Shown here in pieces: positions 18,424 to 29,797 of a stretch of DNA of 36,271 bases. How positions within the stretch are numbered: the stretch's first letter is position 1; every line of letters begins with the position of its first letter. A program made the position numbers and the translations under genes. Below the pieces are notes generated by a model. It made no database searches, had not been told where the DNA came from, and was given only the letters and a program-made list of their open reading frames with translations. Source of the DNA: Mesostigma viride (lineage: Eukaryota > Streptophyta > Mesostigmatophyceae > Mesostigmatales > Mesostigmataceae); contig RPFO01000296.1 of the NCBI GenBank assembly GCA_009746045.1, positions 2,451,894 to 2,488,164 of the forward strand. The letters are read 5' to 3'.

Positions 18424-20732
18424 CTAGTGGCCATCCGTCTGATAAGTGCCACGAGAGGCCAGCAGGACCTCCAGGTAGGCCTGGTAGTGGGCCACATCCT
18501 CGACATTGTCATGCCTATCTACAGTGAGGAAAACATCGGCCCACACGCCGTCAGGAAAGAGGCCCAGGAAGGCCCAGTAATACCTATGCTGCGTGAGGAC
18601 GACCTGGCCACGGGCCCAGTCCAGAAAGCCACAGGCAAAGAGGCGAAGGAAAGGCTCTACCGCGATCAGGCAAAGGGCCCGCAGGAGGAGGCGATGGTAC
18701 CGGATCCGAGGGCGCATACCCGTCGGGAAGAACAGGTCCACCAGGGGCTCCACGTTGGACGGCCACAACCGGATGTGCCGAACCTCGCGGGAGCGCCACC
18801 GACGAACACACTGTCGCGACCCGAATGTCTCTAGGTAGTCGCTGGCCCGAGGAGGAGGGTGACCGCGGGAGTCTAGACCCTGGCCCGGGATAGGCGCCGG
18901 GCGACGGGCATCCCACTCAAGGATGGGCTGGAGGACCGTAGTGTACGCCGCACCCGGCACCGCAGGAAACTCTACTGTAAGGGCATCCGAAGCCATAATG
19001 CCCAGAGGTGGAGGGTAAGCCCACTGGAACCCACCGTAGGTGTCCAAGTCGTTGTGGCGCCTAGCCCAGCGATACAGAACGCGCCGGACCAGGATCTCAC
19101 CCTCGAACACCGGATCAGCTAAAATAACCATGTCGAAGGAGGCCGATCAGTCTCAATGGGTAGGCCACGATCCCGAGGCGCCCGACACACCTGGGAGAAC
19201 CCGTAGGACATGGGGGAGATGGCAAGCTCAGCAGAGGCGCGCGGCAGGTCACACTGTCGGCAGGCGAGTGCGGACATACCATACCCAGGAATGGGCGTGT
19301 CGCGCGACTCCGGCGTCGCATGCACCACAGAAGGGGCCCTGTCCCGATCACCCTGGGACAACTCCCGGAGGGAATCGGCAGCGCGGGTGACGCGAGGATC
19401 CTGACCGGTGGACCGAACAACCGCGGCCAATGACCGCGAGGCCGAAGGAGCAGGGACCGAAGCAGGGGCCGACGCAGGGGCAGGAGCCGACACCGACGCA
19501 GGGGCACTGGTAAAACAGGAGGTCGCGCCGGACCCGAAGCCAGAGAGGGCCGTGACGGACCCGCCATCGACGCAGGCGCGCCGGTCTCCGTTGCCGGTGC
19601 ACCCTCAGGCCACATATTGAAGATAGGGCCCGTAGGGACAGGCAGCCCGGCATAAGATTGGTTACCATCCAAGCTCCAGTCGGGCACCGGGATCCTCTGC
19701 GGGGGACCACCCTCCCAAAGCCTGGGATGATCGCCCGTGTCGCTGAAGAAACCACGAACTGGCTGTGAGGGCGCAGCGGACGGCCCAGAGGGGGCGACGG
19801 CGGGCACAGCCGAAGGGGCTGAAGACTCGCGCCGAGGCGCGGGAACGTCGGCCGCAGGCACGGAGGCAACCGGAGGTGTCGGAGCCGCAGCAACCGAAGG
19901 GGTAGGGGGCGCCGGCGAAACCACAGGTGCCGAAGCAACCAAAGGGGTAGGGGGCGCGGACACCACAGACACCCCACCTGGCGTGGCCGGAGTCTGCGCT
20001 TGGGCCGCCAGGAAGGCCCCGAACGCCGTGGTCAGGGACTGGATCTGAGCCTGCATAGCCGAGACCGTCGCCGAAAGAGGATCAGGCAAACCCGAAGGGG
20101 TAGGCTCTACTGCAACATCCCGGGTCGACCGAGGGGACGACGGGACCGGAGAGGGAGGAACAGACGCCGAGGAGGCGGACGCAGCGCTCGAGGCAGAATA
20201 ATCTGGCGTATAATGTACCTCGGCTGGGGCGCCCGAAGGGGCAGGACCACTAACCGCTAGTTCCGCCGACTGATCAGCTATCTCCATGAATTCTACGGCC
20301 CGTAAAAGGTCACAGGGGTTCTCATCTACCTCAGCATCACCCTCAGCCGGAAGCCAAGGGAACACCTCCCGTAGGCAGGTACGGCCCACAGGGTAGAGAG
20401 GTAGGAGAACACACGGCAGCACCGGAGAACCGCATCTATCTGTCCCAGGCGGGACAGCTGGAACCACACCCCAACAAACAGTGTCCGGCATCGTCGAACC
20501 CGTGCAGGACAAGCTGGTGCGGCTCATCAGGGGAAGGACCATACCACGTGACCCCGAAGAGGGCCGCCCTGACTAAGCTCGCATGTTGGGCCTGAAGGGC
20601 CGGCTGCACAACGCCACCCGGGTAACTTGATCGCGACACCCAGCGGCCCGGAAGGGCCTCGAAATACAGCTCAGGGTCCGGTGGGGGCGGGGACGGCAGC
20701 GAGCTCTCAGCCGGAGGGGTAGGCTCTGACAT
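18424..20732 (-). pseudogene. extra ORF after pol (env position), unknown protein, frame-shifted
   Basis: Downstream of the chromodomain is a further reading of about 760 codons. I start it at the ATG at 20732 (MSEPTPPAESSLPSPPPPDP). It has an N-terminal globular part with YFEALPGRWV and CLREVFPWLP, a Pro/Ala/Ser-rich middle with a short helical stretch (LSATVSAMQAQIQSLTTAFG), and a C-terminal part rich in Arg, Trp and Tyr (18424-19131, for example VRRVLYRWARRHNDL). The frame changes near 20.46, 19.57 and 19.13 kb. No signal peptide, clear membrane span, zinc knuckle or protease motif is seen, so it is in the env position but does not look like an envelope protein. I do not recognise it. It could be a captured gene or a second gag-like protein. 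Confidence 0.6.
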
Positions 20733-20808
20733 GACGGCTGCGGAGGGGAGGGGACAACCAACCATCCGTCGACAGCAGACATAACATAAGAGAGGAGAAG
20801 GTCTACAA

Positions 20809-20997
20809 CTAGAGCTTATGCAGGGTTTTATATTCCTGCAGCAGGCGACTACACCCATCTAGCTCACTCTCCGTATACCAGACCTTATCTACTTCACTAC
20901 GAGCATACATCCACTTCACTTTATACTGACGCTGGGTACCGCGGCCCTTTTTGATATCTCTATGGGCCACGATGCTTTCTACTTCGTCTTCTACTTC
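20809..20997 (-). pseudogene. chromodomain at the C-terminus of chromovirus pol
   Basis: The minus strand from 20997 encodes EVEDEVESIVAHRD, then QYKVKWMYA, then VWYTESEL, then a helix ending at TAG 20809-20811. This is the chromodomain order: beta strands with Y-x-V-K-W, then a W-containing strand, then a C-terminal helix. In chromoviruses this domain guides integrase to histone-marked chromatin. The first aromatic cage residue seems to be missing, as in many group II chromodomains. The domain is one frame away from the preceding integrase reading; one base appears missing near 20998-21000. Confidence 0.8.
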
Positions 20998-20999
20998 CC

Positions 21000-22130
21000 A
21001 GTGTCAGGGTTATGCTCTAAAGGGGCAGGCGCTAACTCTCTACCAGCGAACGTACTAGATGGTACAGTTTAGCTGGCTCCTATGGAAGGTGTTTGAATGG
21101 TTTGCCAAGAGGTAGGGATATCGACTTTATATAAGAAATTTCCTACTCTAGACAACACATGGAAGGGTCCTAAGAAGGCGGGCCTAAGTTTGACCTTCAG
21201 TTCTGCTTCAAACTTATGAGCAAAACGGCCAACACGGGGGCCTTCTACTAATACTAGATCTCCTATTTCTATCTCAGGTGCTCTTCTATCTAAGGAGGCA
21301 CGCAACCTAGCAAGGTACTTAGCCTGAGCTTTTTGGTACCCTGAGATCGCGTGGTCATGAGCAGTTTTCATTCTATCTAGTAAGGACTGTACACCTTCTA
21401 CAGTATCTCGGGACACATCATCCTTGTCCCGTAGAGGACTAGCTAAGAGAGAGGTAGGGGTAAGGGCTGTCTACCAGTATCTAAGAAGAAGGGCGTATAT
21501 CCATGCGCAGCTTGGGGACAATTGTTGAGGGAGAACTCTACCAAACATAAATAATCCTCCCAATCACTACCCGAGCCATTAACATAGTGCCTAAGCGCTT
21601 CTTCTACTACCCTATTAAGACGCTCTACTAAATGAGAGGAGGAGGAGTGGTAGGCAGTACCGTAGGTAACCTTGGTACCGATGGCAGCGAAAAACTGCTG
21701 CCAAAAATCTGAGGTAAATAACTTATCCTTATCACTAATAAACTGCCTACTCAAACCATGATATCTATATACATTATTGAGGTATAGGCGTGCGCAATCA
21801 CGTGCGGTGAGTTCTAAAGGACACGGCACAAGATGGCACATACGAGTAAAACGATCTATGAACACAAGGATTGGGCATTGCCCCTATCATTCTTTCTAAA
21901 AGGTCCTACAAAATCCATCATGATAGAATCCCAAGGCATGATGGGTCAGGCAAGGTCCTAGGTTCTGCTATCTGTCCTACATTATTGGGTTTCATTCCTG
22001 GCAAGATTGACAGTTCTAACATACTCATCTACATCCTTATAAAGGGAAGGCCAGTAATAAGAGCGGGCTACTAGGTCCCGTACCCGTTTACCACCCTGAT
22101 GAGCAGCTAAGTCATGCAACTCAAAGAGCA
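21000..22130 (-). pseudogene. integrase of the chromovirus (zinc-binding, DDE core, C-terminal domain)
   Basis: The zinc-binding region starts with ELHDLAAHQGGKRVRDL (about 22.1 kb), but the Cys pair follows only after a frame change. The catalytic core has MMDFVGPF (about 21.93 kb, first Asp), FISDKDKLFTSDFWQQF (about 21.73 kb, second Asp) and YHSSSSHLVERLNR (about 21.64 kb, the Glu). The C-terminal part at 21069-21416 has GDLVLVEGPRV and LGPFHVLSRVGNFLYKVD, the usual SH3-like domain before the chromodomain. Stops and shifts near 21.96, 21.43 and 21.10 kb break the reading, so this copy is probably inactive. Confidence 0.8.
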
Positions 22131-22679
22131 AGGAGGAGCGACAGATAGGAGGGACATACAGGCGCCATTGAGGGGGAGAATCTGCTATCTGCACATATAA
22201 AAACCCACCTACAAATTTACAAGGGTGCTTGCCTAATTGTTGGGGATGTGCAGCAATGGCAGCTAATGCTTCCGGCTCAGTGGCCGTAAATCTACTAATA
22301 AGGCGTTCAAGATCAGAGGTAGGCATCGCTACAGAGGTATCCAGAACAGGTTTAAAGAGATCTCCTACCGCCTTGCCAAAGAGAAGGGGAGGTCCTAGAG
22401 GGACTACGTTTTCATAAGACTTTCCTGACCTAGTCGCTATATGGCTAAGCGGTATAGAAATTTTATTTTTCCCCTCCCCCCCCACCGAGGCCACGGGAAG
22501 GGCCTCACACGGGAGAGAGAGTCCTACGTGAGAAAGGAGATCAGGCATGCGAACAGCTGTATGAAAGAGGTAGGCATAGGATTCATCATCAGGTAGTTCA
22601 CCATAAGGGGTTACACCCATAGTAGTAGGAACTAGAGTAGTATTGAGAACATCAAGGTCCTCGAAAAAGGAGTAGTCTG

Positions 22680-23310
22680 CACGACGAGAGAGTGCATCTG
22701 GTACTATGTTATCTACACCCTTAACATACTGAAGTTTAAAAGGGGAAAACTGTGCTAAAAATTCCATCCAGCGCGCTTGCCGAGGGGTAAGGTTGGGTTG
22801 GGAGAGAAGATGGGTAAGGGGACGGTGATCCGTTTGGATAACTAATCTATAAGGATCTAGCTCACAGGGTTCATTCAGGCAGACATCAAATTGAGCACCT
22901 TTAAGAAAGTGCTGCCACGCGTGGCAACAATACACCACAGCTAAGAGTTCCTGCTGGTGTACGGGATAGTTACGCTCCGCAGGAGCATTGTCCTAGAGAT
23001 ATACTCAATTGGCTGTAAGCCCTGACCCTGATCCTGGAGAAGGACCCCCTATAGCTACCTTACTAGCATCTGTAGCCACAACAAAGGGTTTAGTAGTATC
23101 CGGTAGGATGAGTACAGGAGGGGAAAGGAGTAGGGATTTTAGGCACTGAAAAGCCGACTGACATTCACTACTCCAAACAAAGGGGATATCCTTCTTTAAT
23201 AAATGATTAATAGGGGCTGCTATAGTTGCGAAACGCGGGATAAAACGCCTATAGTAAGAAGCAATTCCTAGGAAACTACGTACACCTTTAACGTCGGTAG
23301 GGTAGGCCAT
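22680..23310 (-). pseudogene. RNase H region of the chromovirus
   Basis: The reading starts with the connection region SFLGIASYYRRFIPRFATIA (about 23.25 kb). It continues with FVVATDASKVAIGG (first catalytic Asp), HQQELLAVVYCCHAW (Glu) and IQTDHRPLTHLL (Asp), and ends at the LQYVKGVDNIVPDALSRR signature (about 22.70 kb). That closing motif is typical of Ty3 elements. The segment is split by a frame change near 22.98-23.01 kb. A linker with no clear motif follows to the integrase (22.2-22.68 kb). Confidence 0.85.
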
Positions 23311-24148
23311 TCCTGAATTGACTTAGTTTTATCCGGGTCGGTAGCGACCCCGGCATCTGACAGAACGTGCCCTAAAAATGGGACACTCCTACCCGAACGC
23401 ACTTTAGCACGGCGCGCCCACAAAGAATTTTCAGCCATTATTTCTAATACTTTCTTTAAATCACGTAGGTGCGTTTCAAAATCAGGAGAGTAAATAAGAA
23501 TATCATCTAAGTAAGCTTGAGCACAAGAACGGTCATGCTCAGATAAAGAAACAGAGGAGAAGGAAGGATCCTTTAATCAGAGGACACCTGAGGAAGGTGA
23601 GAATTTCCCATAACAGGTCTAAGCACTTCATTCATTAACATTTGAAAAGAGGCAGGCGAGTTACAGAGTCCCATAGCCGCTACTCTAAACTGGTAATGAC
23701 CAAAAGGGGTAGCAAAGGCGGTTTTATGGCAATCCTCAGGAGCTATCCGCAACTGCCAAAAACCATCCGCACAATCCAGTACTGTGAAACAAGTGGAACC
23801 TTTAACCTTATTAAATATATCATCAATACGAGGTAGAGGGTATTTAGACTTCACAGTAATATCATTCAACTTCCTATAATCAGTAACTAGGCGAAACTTG
23901 CCATTTGGCTTAGGAACTAACAGGACACCAGCTGAGTAGGGGGAGTTACTAGGCTCTATCAATCCTGCTTCTAATAATGACACTAAAATCTGTTTTAGTT
24001 CCTTTAATTCTGTAGGGCCCATTCTATACATCGGAGAGTGCGTAGGAACTGCACCGTCCTTGATAACTACACGGTGTAAAACAGAACGAGGAGGAGGATA
24101 AGAAGGAGTCTTTTCTTCAAATACTTTTGAGGAATCTATCACAGCCAT
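23311..24148 (-). pseudogene. reverse transcriptase of the chromovirus
   Basis: Landmarks in order are LIEPSNSPYSAGVLLVPKP, FRLVTDYRKLNDITVKSKYP, VLDCADGFWQLRI (catalytic Asp of motif A), FGHYQFRVAAMGLCNSPASF (motif B) and AQAYLDDILIY (YLDD, about 23.51 kb). WPTLPT follows at the domain end. A stop at 23573 and a frame change separate motif B from YLDD, and another shift lies near 23.31 kb. Apart from this every catalytic residue is present, so the loss is recent or due to sequence errors. It would copy the element RNA into cDNA in the particle. Confidence 0.85.
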
Positions 24149-24392
24149 GTATCTACTATTTCATTTTCAGTAAATCCCACTCCTATTGTATCCACTGTAT
24201 TTACATCTATATCCACACTATTATTAGTGATAGGTATCTCCTGTACTTCTAACTGAAGGAACATACATAATAGGTATCCATATTCCTTTAGTTCAGATCG
24301 CAATTCGTCATTGGACATTAATACTTCAGGTATAGGTCTCACAGGAGGATCAACAGGTGTAGGAGGAGTAATATCTACCAAGGATAAATTTT

Positions 24393-24731
24393 CTAATCTA
24401 TAATGACGTTCTGGTACCCAGTAAGAGCTATCTGGAAACCAATGACCATGGTATCATAATTAATAGTAATCTTATTATCCTGGTGCCAATCTAATCCTAG
24501 TAATACATCAGCGGTAGTGATAGGGCCTATAGTGGCCGTCAGGTTGACAGTACGTCCTTGTATGACCATGGGAAGGGACACCGTACCCGGGGAATGACTG
24601 GTGCGACCATCAGCATAATGAACAGTGACGGGTTTGGTGTGAGGGGTAGGGACTAGTCCTAAACGCCTAACTAGGGCCTCGCTCACAAAGGAGCTAGCCG
24701 CACCGCTATCTACCAACACAGAGACATTCAA
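24393..24731 (-). pseudogene. aspartic protease of the chromovirus
   Basis: VSVLVDSGAASSFVSEALV carries the D-S-G active site, and ADVLLGLDWH near the end is the usual hydrophobic-Gly flap partner (ILG motif). The length, about 100 residues, fits a retroviral-type protease that works as a dimer to cut the Gag-Pol polyprotein. The reading upstream (24.74-24.9 kb) links to the gag end through one frame change. A linker of about 80 residues (24139-24381) separates it from RT. Confidence 0.8.
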
Positions 24732-24923
24732 GAGTTCATCAGCATGCAGGAAGGGTCTACAACAGTGTGAGGGACGGTTAAACCACCATTCAAGAACATA
24801 AGAGGACGCACACGTAGTGGTAGGGAAGATTCAGCTCCTACAGAGGTTATAAAAACAGGCAGGCAAAAATTTTATCTGGGGTACTATCTAAGGACCTGTC
24901 CAGGTTACCCCCGGCTGACAGGC

Positions 24924-25355
24924 CTACTGTTCCCCCTCCCCCCCCAAATCCATAGGAACTAACCCCGAAGAAGACCCTGGCGGAAAAGCCACTGCTGGAG
25001 GGTCACGAGGGATTGAAGAGGGTGCGGGAGCCTGATTATCATAGGGGAACCCTGGGGATCCTGTCTGCACAGCATTCAGCCTACTAGGGGTAGCTGAAGG
25101 AATGCGTCCTGAAGTGGGACGAATAGGAGCACGCTGAGGGGTACGAGGAGGGCGAGCGTCGGGATGAGGGGGAGCACCCGAAAGGAACTTGGGGCACTCA
25201 CGTTTAAGATGACCTACTTCCTTACAATGATAGCAGGTGATATGAGAGACATCCAGAGCTGAAAGGTCAGTCACACAGATATCTAATTCTTCTACATAGG
25301 AGTTCTCCTCCTCGGGGGTAAGGCTAATATTATAAATATAATTACTTACAGCAGA
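24924..25355 (-). pseudogene. C-terminal part of chromovirus gag (zinc knuckle)
   Basis: ITCYHCKEVGHLKRECPKFL is a C-x2-C-x4-H-x4-C knuckle, the RNA-binding nucleocapsid motif. Upstream the frame is open and acidic (SLTPEEENSYVEELDI), typical of the gag segment before the knuckle. Downstream is a Pro/Arg-rich tail. The reading is lost near 25.35 kb, where the LINE 3' end begins. The matching N-terminal capsid part is found more than 10 kb away at 35.4-36.3 kb. Confidence 0.8.
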
Positions 25356-25463
25356 GTGAAATCACTCAAACCAAAGCAAACGCCCAGCTATAAACCTATA
25401 TACAGAGCCATGTCAAAGCTCTATACTACGATAAGACCAATGGAAACGCCTAACGGGAGGAAC

Positions 25464-27674
25464 CTAATAGCCCTGCTGCACCGCAAAATCAGCCCGCGTA
25501 CGGCGGAGCATGATGTCAGCCATGGCCCGAGTCAGCGCCACCGACAGGCGCTGACGCCAATATGACGTCCAGGTCCGCGCCGACCATGGGGCCCGCTGGC
25601 CCTCCAGGTCCAGCCGGTCCTCCCGGAGCCGGCAACACTCCTTGAAGAAGGCGGAGGTCAGGGGCCCCATGGCCCCAAACTCCTCCAGGACAAAGGGCAC
25701 CACACGATGGTGCCCGACGTCGCCGTAGGCCAGGAGCTTGGCCCGCTCCGCCCGGTCCGCCGTGTAACCTGCCGTGAGGGAGGCCCCAGCCACGTGGCTA
25801 AGAGCCAAGGGCCGCGCCACCGAAACGTCAATAAGCAGATGCCGGCCACCCCCCTCAAAGTCCAGCACCACGATGTCAGGCCGGTGGTTGGGGGAATAGA
25901 AGGCAGCGCCATCCGCATCCTCGGACCGGATGTTCGCGTGGGGGAAAACCGACCGAATCATGGCGAGCACCACCGTCAGGAGGACAGTGTGCAAATACAA
26001 ATACCAATTCTGATTCTGTTGGCCCCCCATGCAGGCAAGGTAGTGAGTCCCCGTGGGATCCAGCGGCTGCCCACAGCTACCACAAGGCCGCCCGGCCGGA
26101 ACAAGAGGCTGCGGGGCAAATAGCTGGTGCCGGAGCGCCACCGAGTAGTGGCTGGGAGCCAAGGCGAATGGGGGGGCCATGGGAAGAGCACGAAGGTACG
26201 CCGAGCCCACACTCCGCAAGGAAAGCGAGAACAGCCACGCACGTCCCTGGGCGTTGAGGTCCGCGAAAAGAGCAATCCAATCAGCCGTGTGCAGAATACC
26301 CGCGTAGGTTTTCTGGTGTTTATCGATGACGCGAGCAGGGAATGCGGCGGGAGATTGAACGGAGGCGACCGAGGGAGTGCCGCGAGGGAGGTGGCGCTGT
26401 ACCGCCTGAGCGGCACGGACGGGAGAACAGGCCTGCTGGATCTCAGCATAGGCCTCCTGGATGGCAGTGACGAAGGGCAAAGGGCTGCTGGGGTCCAGGA
26501 GGTCAGGCGCTGCCGTTGCCAAAAGGGGCAGGAGCCGGCAGCTTTCCGCCCACGACTGAGCGACGGAGCCCAAAAAGGCTGCTGGGGCCAGCCGGGCGGC
26601 ACGAGTCAGACCGCAGCCACCCATCCGTGCAGGCAGGGAGGCAATGCGAATAGCATGTGGCGGGAGGTCGGGGCCCGGGACCAGCTGCGCCAAGGCCGAC
26701 TGGATGCGTTCGTCGTGGCCCTCGGCGGCCAGCCGGACCTGAGACGGAAGAGCGCCCCGGAGCCAGTGAACGACGCGAGGGTGAGCGCAAAACCACAGAA
26801 GCAGACCCTTGGTCTGCGAATCATGAAGGCGCGCAATCAAGGGCAGTACCTCAGTGCGTGCCTCGAGGGCGGCCCGCAGAGCATCGATGACAAACGCGGG
26901 GTCGCCAACCGGAACGCCGAGGACATCCAACCCATGGAGGCGCTCGTCCCGGCCCAAGAGCTGGGGCGGAAAGCCGGAGCAATCACCTTGGGGCGAGTAC
27001 ACCGCGCACTTGGCAAGGGTCAACTGGAGGTTGATGTCGGCCACCGCGGTCTGCAGTGCCAGCAGAGCCGCGGTGGTGTCCGGCACAGGGCCCAGAAGGT
27101 AGATATCATCCAAGTAGGCCTGAATAGCGACCGCCGGGTGGGCAGCATGGACCGCTTGGAGGCAACCCTGGAGGGGGGCGGCAAAGTACAGGGGTCCCAG
27201 GGGGTCCCCTTGCTGGGTGCCCGACCGCGACAGCAGGCCGCCGCGAGTGCCGTCCTCCATGATGTGAACCAGTTGGCCGGGCTGGCCGTAGCACACCGCT
27301 GTCCAAGCGTACAAGTCCTCGAAGGACTCCATGACGGCCGCAAACATGCTGGCGCGGGACAGACTGTTGAACGCGTTGTGGCAGTCGACCTTGACGACAG
27401 CGTGGGTGGGGTGGGCCTCGAGGTAGGCCTGCACCGAATGGATGAGGATATCCGCCCCGCCTGGAGTCGTCACCCCCAGCTGGGCCGCCACCGAGGTCTC
27501 ACCCGCTGCGAGGGGCGGGCAGAAAAAGGCACGGAGCTCGGGCGCCTTTTGGCGGCAGATCACTTTGCCCACGAGCTTGCGGAGCACCTCACCGCAGGCG
27601 ATCGGGCGCACCTTGCCCTCGGGGGGGGCAAGACACCCTTGAGCAGAGCGAGGAGGCGAGCGCCCGCTAACCAC
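25464..27674 (-). CDS. LINE ORF, C-terminal part: reverse transcriptase, CCHC and restriction-like endonuclease
   Basis: This is a 736-codon open frame. RT motifs are VRPIACGEVLRKLVGKV, VVKVDCHNAFNSLSR (motif A, about residue 101), GTQQGDPLGPLYFA (about 157) and QAYLDDIYLLG (about 184); the nick-primed copying enzyme appears intact. At about residue 528, CGSCGQPLDPTGTHYLACMGG forms the C-x2-C...H-x4-C knuckle known from R2-type proteins. RPDIVVLD (about 595), LLIDVSV and ADRAERAKLLAY follow, matching a PD-(D/E)xK nuclease with a downstream Lys-Tyr helix. This nuclease would nick the target DNA for target-primed reverse transcription. The frame joins the upstream part across a C8 run near 27.62 kb, so the break may be a homopolymer error. 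The 5' end as drawn is not a real start. Confidence 0.9.
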   Translation of the reverse strand: MVSGRSPPRSAQGCLAPPEGKVRPIACGEVLRKLVGKVICRQKAPELRAFFCPPLAAGETSVAAQLGVTTPGGADILIHSVQAYLEAHPTHAVVKVDCHNAFNSLSRASMFAAVMESFEDLYAWTAVCYGQPGQLVHIMEDGTRGGLLSRSGTQQGDPLGPLYFAAPLQGCLQAVHAAHPAVAIQAYLDDIYLLGPVPDTTAALLALQTAVADINLQLTLAKCAVYSPQGDCSGFPPQLLGRDERLHGLDVLGVPVGDPAFVIDALRAALEARTEVLPLIARLHDSQTKGLLLWFCAHPRVVHWLRGALPSQVRLAAEGHDERIQSALAQLVPGPDLPPHAIRIASLPARMGGCGLTRAARLAPAAFLGSVAQSWAESCRLLPLLATAAPDLLDPSSPLPFVTAIQEAYAEIQQACSPVRAAQAVQRHLPRGTPSVASVQSPAAFPARVIDKHQKTYAGILHTADWIALFADLNAQGRAWLFSLSLRSVGSAYLRALPMAPPFALAPSHYSVALRHQLFAPQPLVPAGRPCGSCGQPLDPTGTHYLACMGGQQNQNWYLYLHTVLLTVVLAMIRSVFPHANIRSEDADGAAFYSPNHRPDIVVLDFEGGGRHLLIDVSVARPLALSHVAGASLTAGYTADRAERAKLLAYGDVGHHRVVPFVLEEFGAMGPLTSAFFKECCRLREDRLDLEGQRAPWSARTWTSYWRQRLSVALTRAMADIMLRRTRADFAVQQGY

Positions 27675-29797
27675 TCGCGCGCAGCGGGAGGAACGCGACC
27701 AGCCGCCAGGTCAATGAGGGTGTCAAAGAGAATGTCCTCGCCCCCATGCCCCACCAGGACCTCCAAGTGCTCGTAGCGCCAGCCCGACGGCCCGGTAGAG
27801 GAAGCCCGCGGGACCGCACGCATCACCTCCAGGAAGCAGTCGCGGTCCAGCCGGAGGGGGGCCGGCAGGGGGTCCGGCACGGGCAGCTGGAATCCGGGCT
27901 CCGCAGGGTGAAGAGCCTCCAAGGCCGCCAGGGTAGCCGCATTGGCGGGGGCGAGCTTGGCCATTTCCAAGCGGGTCATGGCCCGGCTGAGCTGCCCCTC
28001 GCGGACGAGGCGGATGACGTCGGCGGCCACCCGCTCGAAGTTGACCTCCCCCGACAGCCGGGCCGTGCGCGGGGGCGGCACGCCAAACAGCCCCTCCCAG
28101 TCCCCCTGCAGAAAGCGTCGGCAACGGGCAATAACCGCACCCTGGAGGCCGCGCACACCACGCCCGAGAGGGGTGAGGAGCAGGCGGGGGGTCACCATGT
28201 GCAGTTTAAAGCCCAGCGGGTCGTCCGGAGCGGCGTGCATGCGCCGGAGAGAAACGATTGCACATTGCGCGAAAAGGCTACGCGCGCGGTGGGGGAGGTC
28301 GGTCAGGGTAGACGTCGGGTTGATGGCGCATGCATCCCAGGGAACCGTGTCAAGCCAACGCCAACTGGCCGAGTAGTCGGGCGGCGGGGGCTGGGAGCCG
28401 GTGGGAGCCGAGGCGGGAGGGGGGGGGGCCGGGACTGCTGGCCGGTTGAGGGGCCGTTGAGCAACACAGGCGCGCGCGTGCTGAGCGCGCCCGTGAATGG
28501 AGTACACCCGCTGGCAGTGAGCTTCCGGGCACCGGTAACAGCTCATGGCCTGCAGATCCGCCGCGCCGAGATCGGGGTGCACAGCGCGAAGGTGCTGGCA
28601 GAGGAGGTTACGGTTGTGGAACACACCCACACGGGGACCCCGTGGGAAGCAGCACGGCACACCGGTGAAGGCCGTCGGCGGGCGCTGAGTGGCGGGGAGC
28701 GGCGCCAGCAAAGGCAGGACGTGGGGCCTGCGGCGTCTCCCCAGCCGGGCCGGCAGGCGCGCGCACCACGACCCGACCAGCGCCCGGCATGCCCGCCGGG
28801 GCCACGGAGGAGGCAGTGCCCACCGGGGAGACCCCCAGCGGAGGGGGATCGAGAACGCCGGCGCCCCTCCCAGGGGGACTCGCCAGCGCGCCCGCGACCA
28901 CCCCAGGCCCCGGCAACGAGGCCGGGGGCGGAGGCCGAGGGGTCGGGGAGGCAGCTGGCCCCGGGGCCCGGTGGGGACCCGGCAGGGGACCCAGCGAGAC
29001 CGGGGGCGGGCCGAGAGGAAGCGCAGTCCCAGGGGGCGGCACAACAGCCCGGCACAACGGGCAGCGCGGCACGGAGTGGAGCAAGCTGCGCGCGATGCAC
29101 GCTTGATGGAATGTGTGGCCGCACGCGGGCAGGCGACACAAGCCATCCCCCGGCCGGAAGGGCTCAAGGCAGATGGCACAGGAGCCCGACTCGGGGTCGT
29201 CCCCCTCCAGAAGGGACCGGACATGAGGGGGGGCGGGTCCCAGCCGGCCTCCCAGCAACCCGGGAGAGCGGCAATCTGGGCGCGCGAGAGGATGCCGACC
29301 GGTTGGTCAGCCGCGGGGTGCCATTCGTGCGGGATGCCTGCCAACTCCAGGATGTCGTGGAGGAAGGCAGAAACAGGCGTCCCCGCGGTTAGGGGCTGGG
29401 CGCGCCCGGCCGAGTCCACCAAGATGGCCTGGCCGCCCTGAACCGCGATGGGGGCCCCGAACTCCACACGCAGCATGGCGGCCTGCGCCAGGCTGAGGGA
29501 GGTGATGAGAAAGCCCCCACTGGCAACCGGGCCGGGAGGCGGGGCCTGGGCGTCCAAGAAGAGGCGAAGCTGCCGCGGGGACATGAGGCCCAGGTCGGCG
29601 CCGCCCGCGAGGTAGGCCGCCCGCACCGAGACCTGTGCGTCTCGAGCCACCGCCGTGACGAACTCGACCACCTCCTGACCCACCCGCTCGTCCAGGGAAA
29701 GCAGCTCTTCCTGCCGGGCGGCCGGGAGATGCCACGGCAGCCGGCAGCCGGCGTGATATCCTTCCAAGACATACCCCCAAAGAGTCGAGGCCGTCAC
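27600..29797 (-). CDS. LINE ORF, middle part: RING-H2, C2H2 fingers and start of RT
   Basis: This continues the same protein. The part at 29.26-29.80 kb is alpha/beta-like without a known motif (GYVLEGYHAGCRLPWHLP). The RING-H2 finger follows at about 29.06-29.18 kb: CAICLEP...C-G-H-x2-H-x2-C...CPLC, with perfect C3H2C3 spacing. Two finger-like pieces come next at 28.53-28.66 kb: NLLCQHLRAVH and YRCPEAHCQRVYSIHGRAQH. Then GPSGWRYEHLEVL (about 27.77 kb) is the standard LINE RT entry motif. RING-H2 folds usually act as E3 ubiquitin ligases; C2H2 fingers in R2-type LINEs bind target DNA. The frame changes near 29.25 kb (C7 run) and 28.67 kb. Confidence 0.8.

Noticed and set aside
26127-29392. 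Two plus-strand open frames of about 550 codons each
   Set aside because: They lie antisense to the LINE reverse transcriptase and finger regions, have no motifs, and are kept open by the GC-rich codon pattern of the opposite strand.
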